Shown piece after piece: positions 1 through 8,656 of a DNA stretch of 64,000 bases; within the stretch, counting starts at the first letter, position 1; each line of letters opens with the position of its first letter. The stretch is from Paenibacillus allorhizosphaerae (GTDB lineage: Bacteria; Bacillota; Bacilli; Paenibacillales; NBRC-103111): contig NZ_CAJVCE010000026.1 in NCBI RefSeq assembly GCF_910594985.1, positions 26,760-90,759 on the forward strand, given 5' to 3'. The notes below the pieces were generated by a model that was not told where the DNA came from, did no database searches, and saw only the letters and a program-made list of their open reading frames with translations. Position numbers and translations under genes: made by a program.

Positions 1-203
1 GCAGGTGACACGATGAAGAAAGCACCGACAAAAGCAATAAAAATAGCTAATCCGCCAAGACGAGGCATAATACGGCTATGTACTTTGCGATGATTCGGCG
101 CATCCACAGCCCCGACCCAGAAAGCAAAGCGCTTCACCAAAGGTGTCATCAGCACCGCAATAAGCAATGCAGCAGCAAAGCCGATTCCGTATAACAAGTT
201 CAT
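1..203 (-). CDS. tagO: Undecaprenyl-phosphate GlcNAc-1-phosphate transferase, N-terminal part (cut by window edge)
   Basis: Only the first 67 residues are inside the window; the rest runs off the left edge. The family moves a sugar-1-phosphate from UDP-sugar onto undecaprenyl phosphate at the membrane, the first step of teichoic acid and related wall polymers. Visible: an N-terminal membrane helix starting MNLLYGIGFAAALLIA, then the family signature DAPNHRKVHSRIMPRLGG, which marks the WecA/TagO branch of the MraY superfamily. The ATG at 203 has an AAGGGG site about 10 bases upstream. It lies downstream of tagA on the same strand, which supports the TagO rather than the MraY assignment. The C-terminal catalytic loops cannot be checked. 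Confidence 0.85.
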   Translation of the reverse strand, partial: MNLLYGIGFAAALLIAVLMTPLVKRFAFWVGAVDAPNHRKVHSRIMPRLGGLAIFIAFVGAFFIVSP

Positions 204-331
204 GTGTAATTTCACAGCCCCTTTTTTCTATGAAAACCCCCAAACACTACGATTATACTCCGAAGGATGGAGAAATACCATCGTGATTTTTTTGCAATTT
301 GGACGGTTTTCAGGTTGTTTCACAGCTCTTG

Positions 332-1075
332 TCAAGGTTTCTGCACATTTTCTTTTTCACGGATGACTTTCATTGCGAATTTCGGCAAAACAAGCATTCT
401 TTTATAACGCCATGGCTCCTGCAAAAGCCGATAAAACCATTCGAGTCGCAGTTTCTGGAATAAACTCGGCGCGCGTTTCAATTTGCCCGACAATACGTCG
501 AAGCTGCCCCCGATGCCCATGACAACCGGTACGCCGAGCTCTTCTTTATGCTGTGCAATCCATGGCTCTTGAGTTGCAGCTGACCGGCCGACAAGCAAAA
601 TATCCGGCTCCGTTTCGCGAATCGCACGAATAACATCGCTGTCTTCTTTTTCACCAAAAAATCCGTCCCTGAAACCGACAAGCTTCAGCTCGGGATACAG
701 CTGATTCAATCGATCCGCCGCCGCTTCAATGACCTCGGAAGACGCGCCGACCAAATAGACACGCCATCCGCGATGCTGGCCGGTTTTCATAAGCTCGTGC
801 AGCAAATCGTACCCGGCCACTCTTTCCTGCACCGGATTGCCGACATACCCTGCAGCCCATACCACGCCTGCGCCATCCGGGACGATCAGCTCCGCCTGTT
901 TCATCATTCGCATGTAGGCCGGATCTTGAAGAGCGGCCATGATCATGATTGGATTGGCCGTAATCACTTGATGCGGCCGTCGCTCTTGGATGACTTTTGT
1001 TAAATACTCGAGAGTTTGGCTCATATTCATCTTTGAAATCGGCACGCCGAATATCGTTACAGTTGGAAAGCTCAC
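332..1075 (-). CDS. tagA: WecG/TagA/CpsF family glycosyltransferase (N-acetylmannosaminyltransferase)
   Basis: A 247-residue cytoplasmic-face glycosyltransferase of the WecG/TagA/CpsF family (GT26). Family members add ManNAc to lipid-linked GlcNAc to build the linkage unit of wall polymers. Visible landmarks are TANPIMIMAA, the VPDGAGVVWAA motif with the catalytic-type Asp, and the C-terminal RLLQEPWRYKRM block typical of the family. I chose the GTG at 1075: it overlaps the csaB stop as GTGA and has a GGACGGG site 8 bases upstream. A longer reading upstream would run into csaB. Its substrate UDP-ManNAc could come from MnaA at 36.6-37.7 kb. Operon with csaB and DUF5693 is inferred from the overlaps. 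Confidence 0.93.
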   Translation of the reverse strand: MSFPTVTIFGVPISKMNMSQTLEYLTKVIQERRPHQVITANPIMIMAALQDPAYMRMMKQAELIVPDGAGVVWAAGYVGNPVQERVAGYDLLHELMKTGQHRGWRVYLVGASSEVIEAAADRLNQLYPELKLVGFRDGFFGEKEDSDVIRAIRETEPDILLVGRSAATQEPWIAQHKEELGVPVVMGIGGSFDVLSGKLKRAPSLFQKLRLEWFYRLLQEPWRYKRMLVLPKFAMKVIREKENVQKP

Positions 1076-2196
1076 GATAAATCCCGTCCTTTGGCATAAA
1101 ATGAAGCGATCAACTCGGCGGGACGATGCGCTTCGTTTTTTAACCGCTCGATCGCGGGATGCTTCTCTTCTTTCCATCTCTTGCTGCCGGACAATAATTC
1201 AAGCGATTGCTTGGCAATATCGGCAGCGCTGGCCGATTGGGTCGACGTCGCAGCTTTCATGCCCAGCCGGTTCAAAAATTGATCGATCTTCGGATCATAG
1301 GAAACGCCTACCATCGGGACGAATTGACCGGCTGCATAAATGAGCGAGTGCAGCCGCATCCCGATCAACAGGCTGCATTGCGCTACTTCGGCAAGCATAT
1401 CCTGCGGATGTACGATGCCTTCGGCAAACGAAGCTCGTTGCTTGTAGCTTCCCCCCATCTGTTCAAGCACATACAACGAGGCTTCATGATCGGACGGCAG
1501 ATGGAACGGGAGAAACCGTATGCGTGCATCCGTCTCGTCCAATATTGTGCTCAACGCCTGGGCAATTGCTTGCAGCTCGGAGCGATCTTCTTTCCAGAAA
1601 CGTACGGAAACCCCAATCATAGACTTCGTCTCGGCCGCATGGTTTTGCGGCGGTTGGCCGCGCAGCGGCATGCCCATGACCGGATCGGGCACGACTTGAA
1701 CGCGTTCCGCCGGCAACCCCGTACGCGTCAACAACGCCTTCGATTCCTCATCGCGGACCGTTATAAACACGCAGCGCTGAAATGCGGATCGAATCCACCC
1801 GTGAAACATCGGTCTGTGCACGGGGCCGATCCCCTGGGAGTAAATAAAGACCGGCTTCTTCAGCCATTGCGCCAGGCGGATGACTGCCAAATAATATGGG
1901 ATCGTTTTCCACCCGGTTTCGTCCTGCAGCAAGCTTCCGCCGCCGCTGATCAGACCATCCGCACCGCGCAGCGCAGCCCATACTTCGCCCGGCTTCATTC
2001 GGTGAACGGACTCGACGCCATATGTTCGGCTTGTCTCACCGGGATTGACGGACAGAACGACAGGGACGAATGATACGCCCTGTCGTTCCCCTTGCTCTTG
2101 CAGCGCCAGCAAAATCGACTGCAGCACCGCTTCGTCGCCGCTATTATTGAAGCCGTAATAGCCCGATATTACGATTCTTTTAGTCGGGGTACCCAT
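1072..2196 (-). CDS. csaB: Polysaccharide pyruvyl transferase CsaB
   Basis: A 374-residue protein of the polysaccharide pyruvyl transferase family. CsaB adds ketal pyruvate to a secondary wall polymer, and SLH domains bind that pyruvylated polymer. Visible: the N-terminal VISGYYGFNNSGDEAVL, the glycine-rich GLISGGGSLLQDETG, and a C-terminal IGMRLHSLIYAAG with the conserved HSL. The ATG at 2196 has AAGGAG 9 bases upstream. The start overlaps the DUF5693 gene by 28 bases and the end overlaps tagA by 4, so the three look translationally coupled. The SLH subtilase at 15.2-17.8 kb is a plausible client of this modification. Confidence 0.93.
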   Translation of the reverse strand: MGTPTKRIVISGYYGFNNSGDEAVLQSILLALQEQGERQGVSFVPVVLSVNPGETSRTYGVESVHRMKPGEVWAALRGADGLISGGGSLLQDETGWKTIPYYLAVIRLAQWLKKPVFIYSQGIGPVHRPMFHGWIRSAFQRCVFITVRDEESKALLTRTGLPAERVQVVPDPVMGMPLRGQPPQNHAAETKSMIGVSVRFWKEDRSELQAIAQALSTILDETDARIRFLPFHLPSDHEASLYVLEQMGGSYKQRASFAEGIVHPQDMLAEVAQCSLLIGMRLHSLIYAAGQFVPMVGVSYDPKIDQFLNRLGMKAATSTQSASAADIAKQSLELLSGSKRWKEEKHPAIERLKNEAHRPAELIASFYAKGRDLS

Positions 2197-4220
2197 CGCT
2201 GCCAACTCCTTGAAACAATTTCCCAAACGGCAATCAACACAAGTCCGATCAATGTACCGAACACGAGACCGTACACAATCCGAATCGAAGAAATGACGAG
2301 CGGCGTGTGCAGATGCGCAAACGTGTCCACGATGGAAGCTTGTCCGATGACGCCGATCAAAAGCAAAATCATCGCGCTTCGATATTTAAAGGCCAAGTAC
2401 CCGCCGAGCAGAAACAGCGGATGCGAAATGAGGAATTCCTTCGTTCTTGGGCGAACGCCGAGCGTGTTTTCCAGGAACGAACGGAAATATCGTTCCACCG
2501 CCGACGCTTGTCCCTCATTGCCCGTACGCGATAAATAGTAAAATCCTGCAGCCGCAATGACAGCGGCCGCAATAACCCATAACACGCTGATGTGGGACGC
2601 CAATAGTTGACGTGCACGGGCTATTCTGTCTCCATATGACATCTTCTCGTTAAAGAGCAACCAGTACACGACCACGATCACGATCGGCGCAAGATGAAGC
2701 ACGCTGACGCCGCGGAACTGATCGAGCACGTACATGTACTGGATCTGATTCAGCAGGCCGACGATGAACAGAATGCCGACGACGGAAATAAGCGACGTGC
2801 GAATCAAAAGCGACAACGCAAAACCGATCCTCGATCCCGTCGGCCGCTCCAATTTTCTTTTCCCTGCGCGCAATGCATACATGATCGCAAGGGTAGGAGC
2901 GCAAGTTCCGGCTGCCAGCGCCAAAATTTTGCCGAATAGGCTCGAGTTCAGCACCAGCATACCGGCTGAGCCGATAATGCCCAGCACGAACGCAGCCAGC
3001 GTAATCTCCGGGATGAAGTACGATATCGTTAAAGCAATCAACGCGATGGCCCCTAGCCAGAGCAATCCTTTCGCTACACTTTGCCAGCCGGAGTGCACAT
3101 AATCAAAGTCGTGGGCCGTCCCCAGCACATAGCCCGCTTGCTTTATTCGCGGTATAGCTCCGTCCGGTCCGTCCAGCGAATCGTAAATCGCGTCCAGCGG
3201 GTTGAGAATGACGCCCTTGTCGACGTTTTTGACCGCTCTTGCATTCAGGAACACCATCCGGATGTTGCGGTCCTTAACCGCCAGCACGAGACGGTCCGCC
3301 ACGCCTTGAACCCGTTCGCGCAGCTCTTCTTCCGTCAAGTTCTCCGTCAGCTTCTGTCCGTCCGCTTCCGTGAAGGAGTGCAATCGAACCACATTATAGT
3401 GGGTTCGTTTGGCAAGCGTATTGAAACCTTTTTGCTGTACTTTTTGCAGCTCAATATTGGCGAGCCCGATATGATACTTTTCCATCAACTCGGCCATTTC
3501 TGCCAGACTGCTTGTATCCTTCTCGCTTGTAAAGCCCGGCACCGTGGCACCGTCAATAATAAATCGCGATACCCCCATGCTGCGCAATTGTCCCAGCAGG
3601 GTGTCCATTTGAGAGGCTACAAACGGCCTGCGGTTCGACATACGCACAACGATGTTGAAGCCCTGATCCTTCAGCATCTGCATGCTGATCGGATCCGGAT
3701 CCATCGTGCGGAGCATCGCCTGATCCATGGCCATCTCAATGATAAGGCCGGGCTGGTTTTTATAGCTCCACGGCCGCGTCTTTACGTTCAATGAATTGAA
3801 CGTTTGGTTAATGAGCGGCAGCAGCCGCTGCTCCGAATCCTTCTCCGCAAAAATCAGATACGTAAAGTTTTCGTTTGCCGAAATCGGCGTTTGCGTTAGT
3901 GCCGTTGCCTCGTGGGAGGAGAACAACTCGATTCTGCGGCTCAGTTTTAGTTCGTTTAACGTCGATTCGTATACGGCTACCGACCCGATACCGTGTTTCT
4001 TCATCTGCTGCAGCTGTTCGTTAACAAAACGCCGCGGGTCCGTTTGCGTATCCGAAATCTCGAGCAAATCGCGATAGTCGAACACAAACTCGACTTTGCG
4101 GCTGCTCTGCTCCGACAGATGCCGTTCATAGGCAACGGGAATGGCAGCCAGCATTCCCAGAATGACCAGCCACCAAAGTCCCTTCAGCAGCCATTTATTC
4201 CACTTGCTATACATGCTCAA
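2169..4220 (-). CDS. DUF5693-type polytopic membrane protein of unknown function
   Basis: A 683-residue protein I recognise only as a DUF5693-type protein. Residues about 13-30 form an N-terminal membrane anchor. Residues about 35-370 look like a soluble extracytoplasmic domain with alternating alpha/beta pattern (VVRMSNRRPF, RFIIDGATVPGF, IRMVFLNARAV). The last 300 residues hold eight or more hydrophobic helices. The start is a TTG at 4220 with AGGAG 9 bases upstream; an ATG two codons later sits too far from it. The gene overlaps csaB, so a role in exporting or modifying the pyruvylated wall polymer is an inference from position only. Confidence 0.88.
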   Translation of the reverse strand: MSMYSKWNKWLLKGLWWLVILGMLAAIPVAYERHLSEQSSRKVEFVFDYRDLLEISDTQTDPRRFVNEQLQQMKKHGIGSVAVYESTLNELKLSRRIELFSSHEATALTQTPISANENFTYLIFAEKDSEQRLLPLINQTFNSLNVKTRPWSYKNQPGLIIEMAMDQAMLRTMDPDPISMQMLKDQGFNIVVRMSNRRPFVASQMDTLLGQLRSMGVSRFIIDGATVPGFTSEKDTSSLAEMAELMEKYHIGLANIELQKVQQKGFNTLAKRTHYNVVRLHSFTEADGQKLTENLTEEELRERVQGVADRLVLAVKDRNIRMVFLNARAVKNVDKGVILNPLDAIYDSLDGPDGAIPRIKQAGYVLGTAHDFDYVHSGWQSVAKGLLWLGAIALIALTISYFIPEITLAAFVLGIIGSAGMLVLNSSLFGKILALAAGTCAPTLAIMYALRAGKRKLERPTGSRIGFALSLLIRTSLISVVGILFIVGLLNQIQYMYVLDQFRGVSVLHLAPIVIVVVYWLLFNEKMSYGDRIARARQLLASHISVLWVIAAAVIAAAGFYYLSRTGNEGQASAVERYFRSFLENTLGVRPRTKEFLISHPLFLLGGYLAFKYRSAMILLLIGVIGQASIVDTFAHLHTPLVISSIRIVYGLVFGTLIGLVLIAVWEIVSRSWQRWVPRLKES

Positions 4221-4238
4221 AGCTGTCAGCTCCTAAGC

Positions 4239-5948
4239 TTATTGATGTTGGTCTACGCGGGCCATGACGGTTTCCGCCAGGCGGCTGATGGCATGCGATG
4301 CTTCCTGCGAAGAGCTGCCTCGTACCGCAAAGTAAACTTTAATCTTCGGTTCCGTGCCGGATGGTCTGAGGCAGAACCAGGAATCGTCCTCAAGCGTGTA
4401 TTTCAATACATTTTCCACTGGCAGCCCGTAGAGCCCTTGAGAGAAATCATCGACTTTCGTCACTCGAAGGCCGTTCAATTCGGCCGGAGCGTGATTGCGC
4501 CAATCCTGCATAATGCCTTGGATTTGTTCGACGCCGTCCTTGCCTTTTAATGTACGTGACTCAAGCTTCTCCAAAAAGTATCCATGGCGTTCATAAAGCT
4601 CTTGCAGCACGTCGTACAGCGTTTTTCCTTGGCTCTTATAATACGCCGCCGCCTCGCAAATCAACATCGATGCGATAACGGCATCTTTATCGCGCGCATA
4701 ATCGCCGGCCAAGTAACCGTAGCTTTCCTCGTAACCGAACAAAAACCGCGCTTCGCCCGTTTTTTCGAACTGCGTCATTTTTTCCCCTATGTATTTAAAA
4801 CCGGTTAACGTGTTGAGCACTTTGGCTCCGTAATGTTCCGCAATCACGGCGCCCATTTCGCTGGTTACAATCGTTTTTACGACAACTCCGTTATCCGGAA
4901 GTTCGCCCTGCTCCTTCATGCTGCCAAGCAGATAGTCAACCATGATCGCTCCGGACTGGTTGCCCGTCAACACAAAGTACTCTCCGGCATCATCTTTCAC
5001 GACCGCACCCATCCGATCACAGTCCGGATCCGTTCCGATGATGATATCCGCATTGGTGTTCTTCGCCTGCGCAATCGCCAGCGAGAAGGCTTCCCGTTCT
5101 TCCGGGTTCGGAGATTTCACCGTAGAAAATTTGGCATCCGGCAGCTCCTGCGCCGCAACGACATCTACTTGACTAAAACCGATCGCATCCAGCGCGGCCC
5201 GAACGGATAAATTGCCCGCTCCATGCAGCGGCGTATAGATGATGCGGAAGTTATCGCTCATTTTACGAACAAGCTTCGGATTGCGGCTTACCGCCGTTAC
5301 CGCTTCAATATATGCCTCGTCCATTTCCTTGCCGATCCATTGAAGCAGTCCTTTCGTTTCGCTATCAGCCCGTGAACTCCGCTTCACGTCGGAGAACGAT
5401 TGAACGCTCTGTATTTCGCCAATCACTTGTTCCGCCTGATCCGGCACAAGCTGCCCGCCGTCGCCTCCGTATACTTTATATCCGTTATATTCGGGCGGGT
5501 TGTGGCTGGCCGTAATGACAACACCGGCGTCCGCTTTCAAATAACGCACGGCAAACGACAGTTCCGGGGTCGGGCGAAGGGATTCGAACACATAGGCCTT
5601 GATCCCGTTGCCGGCAAACACCTTCGCGGTTTCGAGAGCAAACTCGGGGGACTGATTGCGAGAATCATACGCGATGACGGCGGAAAGCGACGGTTTCCCC
5701 GAGCGCAGCAAATATTGCGCCAACCCTTGCGTCGCCCGCGCCACGGTATAAGCGTTAATGCGGTTCGTACCCGCTCCAATGACCCCGCGAAGACCCCCTG
5801 TCCCAAACTCGAGATCGCGATAAAACCGGTCTTCCACTTCTTTCGGTTGATCGGCTATGCTGCGCAGCTCCTGCTTGGTCGCCTCGTCAATGGCCGGGTC
5901 CTGCAGCCATAGATCATACTGTTCCTGTACTCGCGATTGCGTACTCAT
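4239..5948 (-). CDS. pgcA: Phospho-sugar mutase (alpha-phosphoglucomutase type)
   Basis: A 569-residue alpha-D-phosphohexomutase of the PGM2-like branch, which interconverts glucose-1-P and glucose-6-P and so feeds UDP-glucose and wall glycan synthesis. Visible: the EFGTGGLRGVIGAG N-terminal signature, the phosphoserine loop TASHNPPEYNG with the catalytic Ser at about 148, the metal loop GTDPDCDRMGAV, the sugar loop GYEESYGY, and the phosphate loop RPSGTEPKIK near the C-terminus. All four family motifs are intact. It lies 18 bases upstream of the DUF5693 gene. It could also act on mannose phosphates. Confidence 0.93.
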   Translation of the reverse strand: MSTQSRVQEQYDLWLQDPAIDEATKQELRSIADQPKEVEDRFYRDLEFGTGGLRGVIGAGTNRINAYTVARATQGLAQYLLRSGKPSLSAVIAYDSRNQSPEFALETAKVFAGNGIKAYVFESLRPTPELSFAVRYLKADAGVVITASHNPPEYNGYKVYGGDGGQLVPDQAEQVIGEIQSVQSFSDVKRSSRADSETKGLLQWIGKEMDEAYIEAVTAVSRNPKLVRKMSDNFRIIYTPLHGAGNLSVRAALDAIGFSQVDVVAAQELPDAKFSTVKSPNPEEREAFSLAIAQAKNTNADIIIGTDPDCDRMGAVVKDDAGEYFVLTGNQSGAIMVDYLLGSMKEQGELPDNGVVVKTIVTSEMGAVIAEHYGAKVLNTLTGFKYIGEKMTQFEKTGEARFLFGYEESYGYLAGDYARDKDAVIASMLICEAAAYYKSQGKTLYDVLQELYERHGYFLEKLESRTLKGKDGVEQIQGIMQDWRNHAPAELNGLRVTKVDDFSQGLYGLPVENVLKYTLEDDSWFCLRPSGTEPKIKVYFAVRGSSSQEASHAISRLAETVMARVDQHQ

Positions 5949-6005
5949 TTCTCCATCTCCTCGCCCATTTGGTTTTGCTTGTTTGCGTCTTCTCTTTATC
6001 GCGGA

Positions 6006-6449
6006 TTATGATCCGCTCTTTTCTCTGTCGCTCAGCGCGAACATCAATTCGCCTTCGGCCACGACTTTGTCCCCTACTTTCGCCGTCGCCTGTCCTTTGC
6101 CGATCGGTCCCTTCAAGCGGGTAATTTCAACCGATAGCGTAAGTACATCGCCCGGAGTGACTTGTCCGCGAAATCTGAAATTATCGATTCCCGCAAAAAA
6201 ACCGAGCTTCCCCCGGTTCGCTTCGACCATCAGCATGGCGACCGAGCCCACTTGGGCAAGTGCTTCTACAATCAATACCCCTGGCATGACCGGATACCCC
6301 GGAAAATGGCCTGTAAAAAAAGGCTCGTTCATCGTCACGCATTTGATTCCGGTCGCGCGAACCCCCGGTTCTACTTCCGTAATGCGGTCAATCAGCAAAA
6401 ACGGGTAGCGGTGCGGAATAATTTCTTGAATTTGTACGGCATCTAACAA
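6006..6449 (-). CDS. fabZ: 3-hydroxyacyl-ACP dehydratase FabZ
   Basis: A 147-residue hot-dog-fold enzyme that removes water from 3-hydroxyacyl-ACP in type II fatty acid synthesis. The catalytic His48 lies in TGHFPGYPVMPG and the partner Glu62 in VEALAQ. Length is normal for the family. The order flhP, small membrane protein, pgsA-like gene, fabZ resembles the Bacillus mbl-flhO-flhP-fabZ neighbourhood. No FapR-like operator was recognised upstream. Confidence 0.96.
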   Translation of the reverse strand: MLDAVQIQEIIPHRYPFLLIDRITEVEPGVRATGIKCVTMNEPFFTGHFPGYPVMPGVLIVEALAQVGSVAMLMVEANRGKLGFFAGIDNFRFRGQVTPGDVLTLSVEITRLKGPIGKGQATAKVGDKVVAEGELMFALSDREKSGS

Positions 6450-6745
6450 TATGGATGCTCCTTCCTTGTATGGGAGATGGAATAAAACCTATCGTTCTGA
6501 CCTACACTAACACTGTCCCTTCATGATCTGCAGTAATGAAGGTTGATATAAGGGAGCTTATGTTCAAGCTTGCTGCAAACAAAGCAAGCCCGAACATTGG
6601 CTCTTTTTTATAAGAAAGCTTCTAATCGAAGCCTCTCGATGAAGATACATTCGTGTTTTAACGGAAGCTTTTCTTTAAACATCAGAATGGTTCAGCATGC
6701 TGAAAACTTATACATTCTAATATTACGAAAAAATAGCCATTTGCA
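6450..6745. other. Intergenic region without a recognised gene
   Basis: These 296 bases separate fabZ from the pgsA-like gene. The stretch is AT-rich compared with its neighbours. I see no convincing terminator, operator or small gene. The fabZ promoter probably lies here. Confidence 0.4.
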
Positions 6746-7300
6746 CTACATATGCCGGGAGCTATCCTCTTTGGCGCGTTCGGTCGTCGCGTTATCTCGA
6801 TTTAGTGAGTTGAACTGTACGATATAAATAATAGAGGTGATAAAGGAAACAACGATAACGAACCATAAGTACGCACCGGCGTAAGGGAGCTGAAACACAA
6901 TAAGAAGTATCGCTACATAATAGAGAACCGTAGTCAGCTTTCCTAGCACATTCGCCGGCACCGTTATTTTACCGCGAAAGTGAAAAAACGCCGATCCCGC
7001 GATCATCCCCGCATCCCGCAAAAACATAGCAGCCGCGGCTTGCCAGGAAATCATCTGGGAAAATACGAGCGAGAGGATCACCGCGATCATCATGGATTTA
7101 TCTGCAAGCGGGTCCAACATGCTGCCCAGCTGCGTGATAAGCTTTCGCTTCCGCGCAATATAACCGTCCAGCACATCCGTTAATCCGGCGGCCAGTAGAA
7201 CGAAAAAAGCCACTTTCGTATACCCGGCCCCAAAGATGATCAAGTACACTGGTATGAGCAAAAAGCGGCATAGGGTCAGGATATTGGGCAAATTCCACAC
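6746..7300 (-). CDS. CDP-alcohol phosphatidyltransferase, PgsA-like
   Basis: A 184-residue integral membrane enzyme. The CDP-alcohol phosphatidyltransferase signature D-G-x2-A-R-x8-G-x3-D-x3-D is present as DGYIARKRKLITQLGSMLD. The family joins a CDP-activated lipid to an alcohol, here most likely glycerol-3-phosphate to give phosphatidylglycerol phosphate. Start choice: GTG at 7300, with AAGGGGG about 7 bases upstream and the usual N-terminus WNLPNILTLCRF; longer readings have no such site. A second pgsA probably exists elsewhere, so the exact product is not certain. Confidence 0.88.
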   Translation of the reverse strand: MWNLPNILTLCRFLLIPVYLIIFGAGYTKVAFFVLLAAGLTDVLDGYIARKRKLITQLGSMLDPLADKSMMIAVILSLVFSQMISWQAAAAMFLRDAGMIAGSAFFHFRGKITVPANVLGKLTTVLYYVAILLIVFQLPYAGAYLWFVIVVSFITSIIYIVQFNSLNRDNATTERAKEDSSRHM

Positions 7301-7388
7301 ATTCGTTCCCCCTTGTAAACGGCCAGCAGACTTCATTCGCCGCTCTCTCTGTAATCCGTTCCCATCCATACATTATACCGTTATCAGG

Positions 7389-7418
7389 AAAAAAATAAAA
7401 CTCCCCGACGGGAGCCCC
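7389..7418 (-). terminator. Terminator after the mbl-flhO-flhP-epuA group
   Basis: A GGGAG/CTCCC hairpin with a GTC loop. On the minus strand it is followed by a T-rich tract (TTTTATTTTTTT). It lies 5 bases past the stop of the EpuA-like gene. Confidence 0.75.
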
Positions 7419-7422
7419 ATTG

Positions 7423-7641
7423 TTAAGTATTGGCAAAAACAAGGTCAAATAGATGACGCCACGTTGCAAGTTCGAACACTTCATCCATGCTCTGCTTTCC
7501 GATGTAAACATATCCGACAGACAGTCCGACAAACAAGGCGGCCACGCATGTAATGGGAATCCAGGTCCATTTGACGGTCATTCGAATCGCCTTCACCCAC
7601 CCTTTGCGGCCAGCCGGCGTCTTCTTTGGTTTTTTGCTCAA
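7423..7641 (-). CDS. Small EpuA-family membrane protein (often labelled RNA polymerase subunit beta)
   Basis: A 72-residue protein with a basic N-terminus (SKKPKKTPAGRKGW), one hydrophobic helix at about residues 26-46, and a short tail. It matches the EpuA family (PF11772 type), which databases often misname as DNA-directed RNA polymerase subunit beta because of its neighbours in other genomes; nothing here resembles RpoB. The start is a TTG at 7641, preceded by a full AGGAGGT 8 bases upstream. Position after flhP matches other Bacillales. Function unknown; a membrane role is all the sequence supports. Confidence 0.8.
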   Translation of the reverse strand: MSKKPKKTPAGRKGWVKAIRMTVKWTWIPITCVAALFVGLSVGYVYIGKQSMDEVFELATWRHLFDLVFANT

Positions 7642-7754
7642 AGCCCCAACCTCCTGTTGCAACCGCTACTGAGTAGAGGCACAGAAGCAGCTGTCAACCT
7701 CAGCAGCCGCTTCGGCGCTTCAATGCGGCCTTGCTGTCAACACAAACACAGCCG

Positions 7755-8630
7755 TTATCCCCTCAAATTGTTAGCCAAATTCATCATCGTATCCGATGAA
7801 CTGATCGCCCTGGAATTGAGCTGGAACGCCCGCTGCACCGTCAACAGCTCCGTCAATTCGTCGGAGAGGGTTACATTGGATTGTTCAATAAACCCTTGCC
7901 GTACGGTAATCGGATCGACATTGTTGTTGACCGGCGTAACAATCTGCAGTATGTCCTCCTGCTGCTGCATGGTTAGGTCCGAAGGCAGACCGTACAAATT
8001 ATCCCCGAGCTGCTGCAGCAATTGGGGACGAACGACGCGTACGAGTTTCAGCTCGCCAACTTGTTCCGGAGGCAAAGTTTTATCCGCTTCATCATAAGAC
8101 ATAATGACGCCGTCCGTGCCGATTTTTACGGAATGGTTTTTCGGAATCCGGATCGGCTCGTTGTCTGTGCCCAGCACATAATGGCCGTCCTTAGTCGTCA
8201 AAAACATGCTGTCCGGGTCGGTCAGATCGGCGGAGGGCGATAATTCAAATGATCCGTCCCGCGTCCAGCGGGTTGTCCGTACAGGTTCATTGTTCGTGTC
8301 TTGCGTCGTTACGGAAATTTCAAATAAACCGTTGCCTTCCAGTGCCAGATCGAGCGGACTGTCCGTAGCCTTTAGCGATCCTTGCGCCATGTTCAGCTGC
8401 GGCTTCGCCATCTTCGCTCCCCACCCTTGATTGTAGCCAAGCGGGGTCAACCGGCCTTCCTTCTGAAATCCGCGAGGCTGGGCCTTGACGCTTGTTAATA
8501 CGTCCTGAAACGAGGCCTCGCTCCGTTTATATCCGGTCGTATTTACATTAGCGATATTGTTCGCCATCAGATCGATCTTCTGCTGAAGCGCATGCATCGA
8601 TACGGACGAGTTGATCATCGAATGGTTCAC
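7755..8630 (-). CDS. flhP: Flagellar hook-basal body rod protein FlhP
   Basis: A 291-residue FlgF/FlgG-type axial protein. The N-terminal rod signature KIDLMANNIANVNTTGYKRSE and the C-terminal block ending in ELLTVQRAFQLNSR are both present. These coiled-coil ends pack in the flagellar rod and hook. It sits 26 bases downstream of its paralogue flhO and after mbl, the same order as in Bacillus subtilis. The first methionine at 8630 has a GGAGGATTTCCC type site. The middle domain is divergent, as expected. Confidence 0.92.
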   Translation of the reverse strand: MNHSMINSSVSMHALQQKIDLMANNIANVNTTGYKRSEASFQDVLTSVKAQPRGFQKEGRLTPLGYNQGWGAKMAKPQLNMAQGSLKATDSPLDLALEGNGLFEISVTTQDTNNEPVRTTRWTRDGSFELSPSADLTDPDSMFLTTKDGHYVLGTDNEPIRIPKNHSVKIGTDGVIMSYDEADKTLPPEQVGELKLVRVVRPQLLQQLGDNLYGLPSDLTMQQQEDILQIVTPVNNNVDPITVRQGFIEQSNVTLSDELTELLTVQRAFQLNSRAISSSDTMMNLANNLRG

Positions 8631-8656
8631 AGGGAAATCCTCCTGGGAAATATCAA

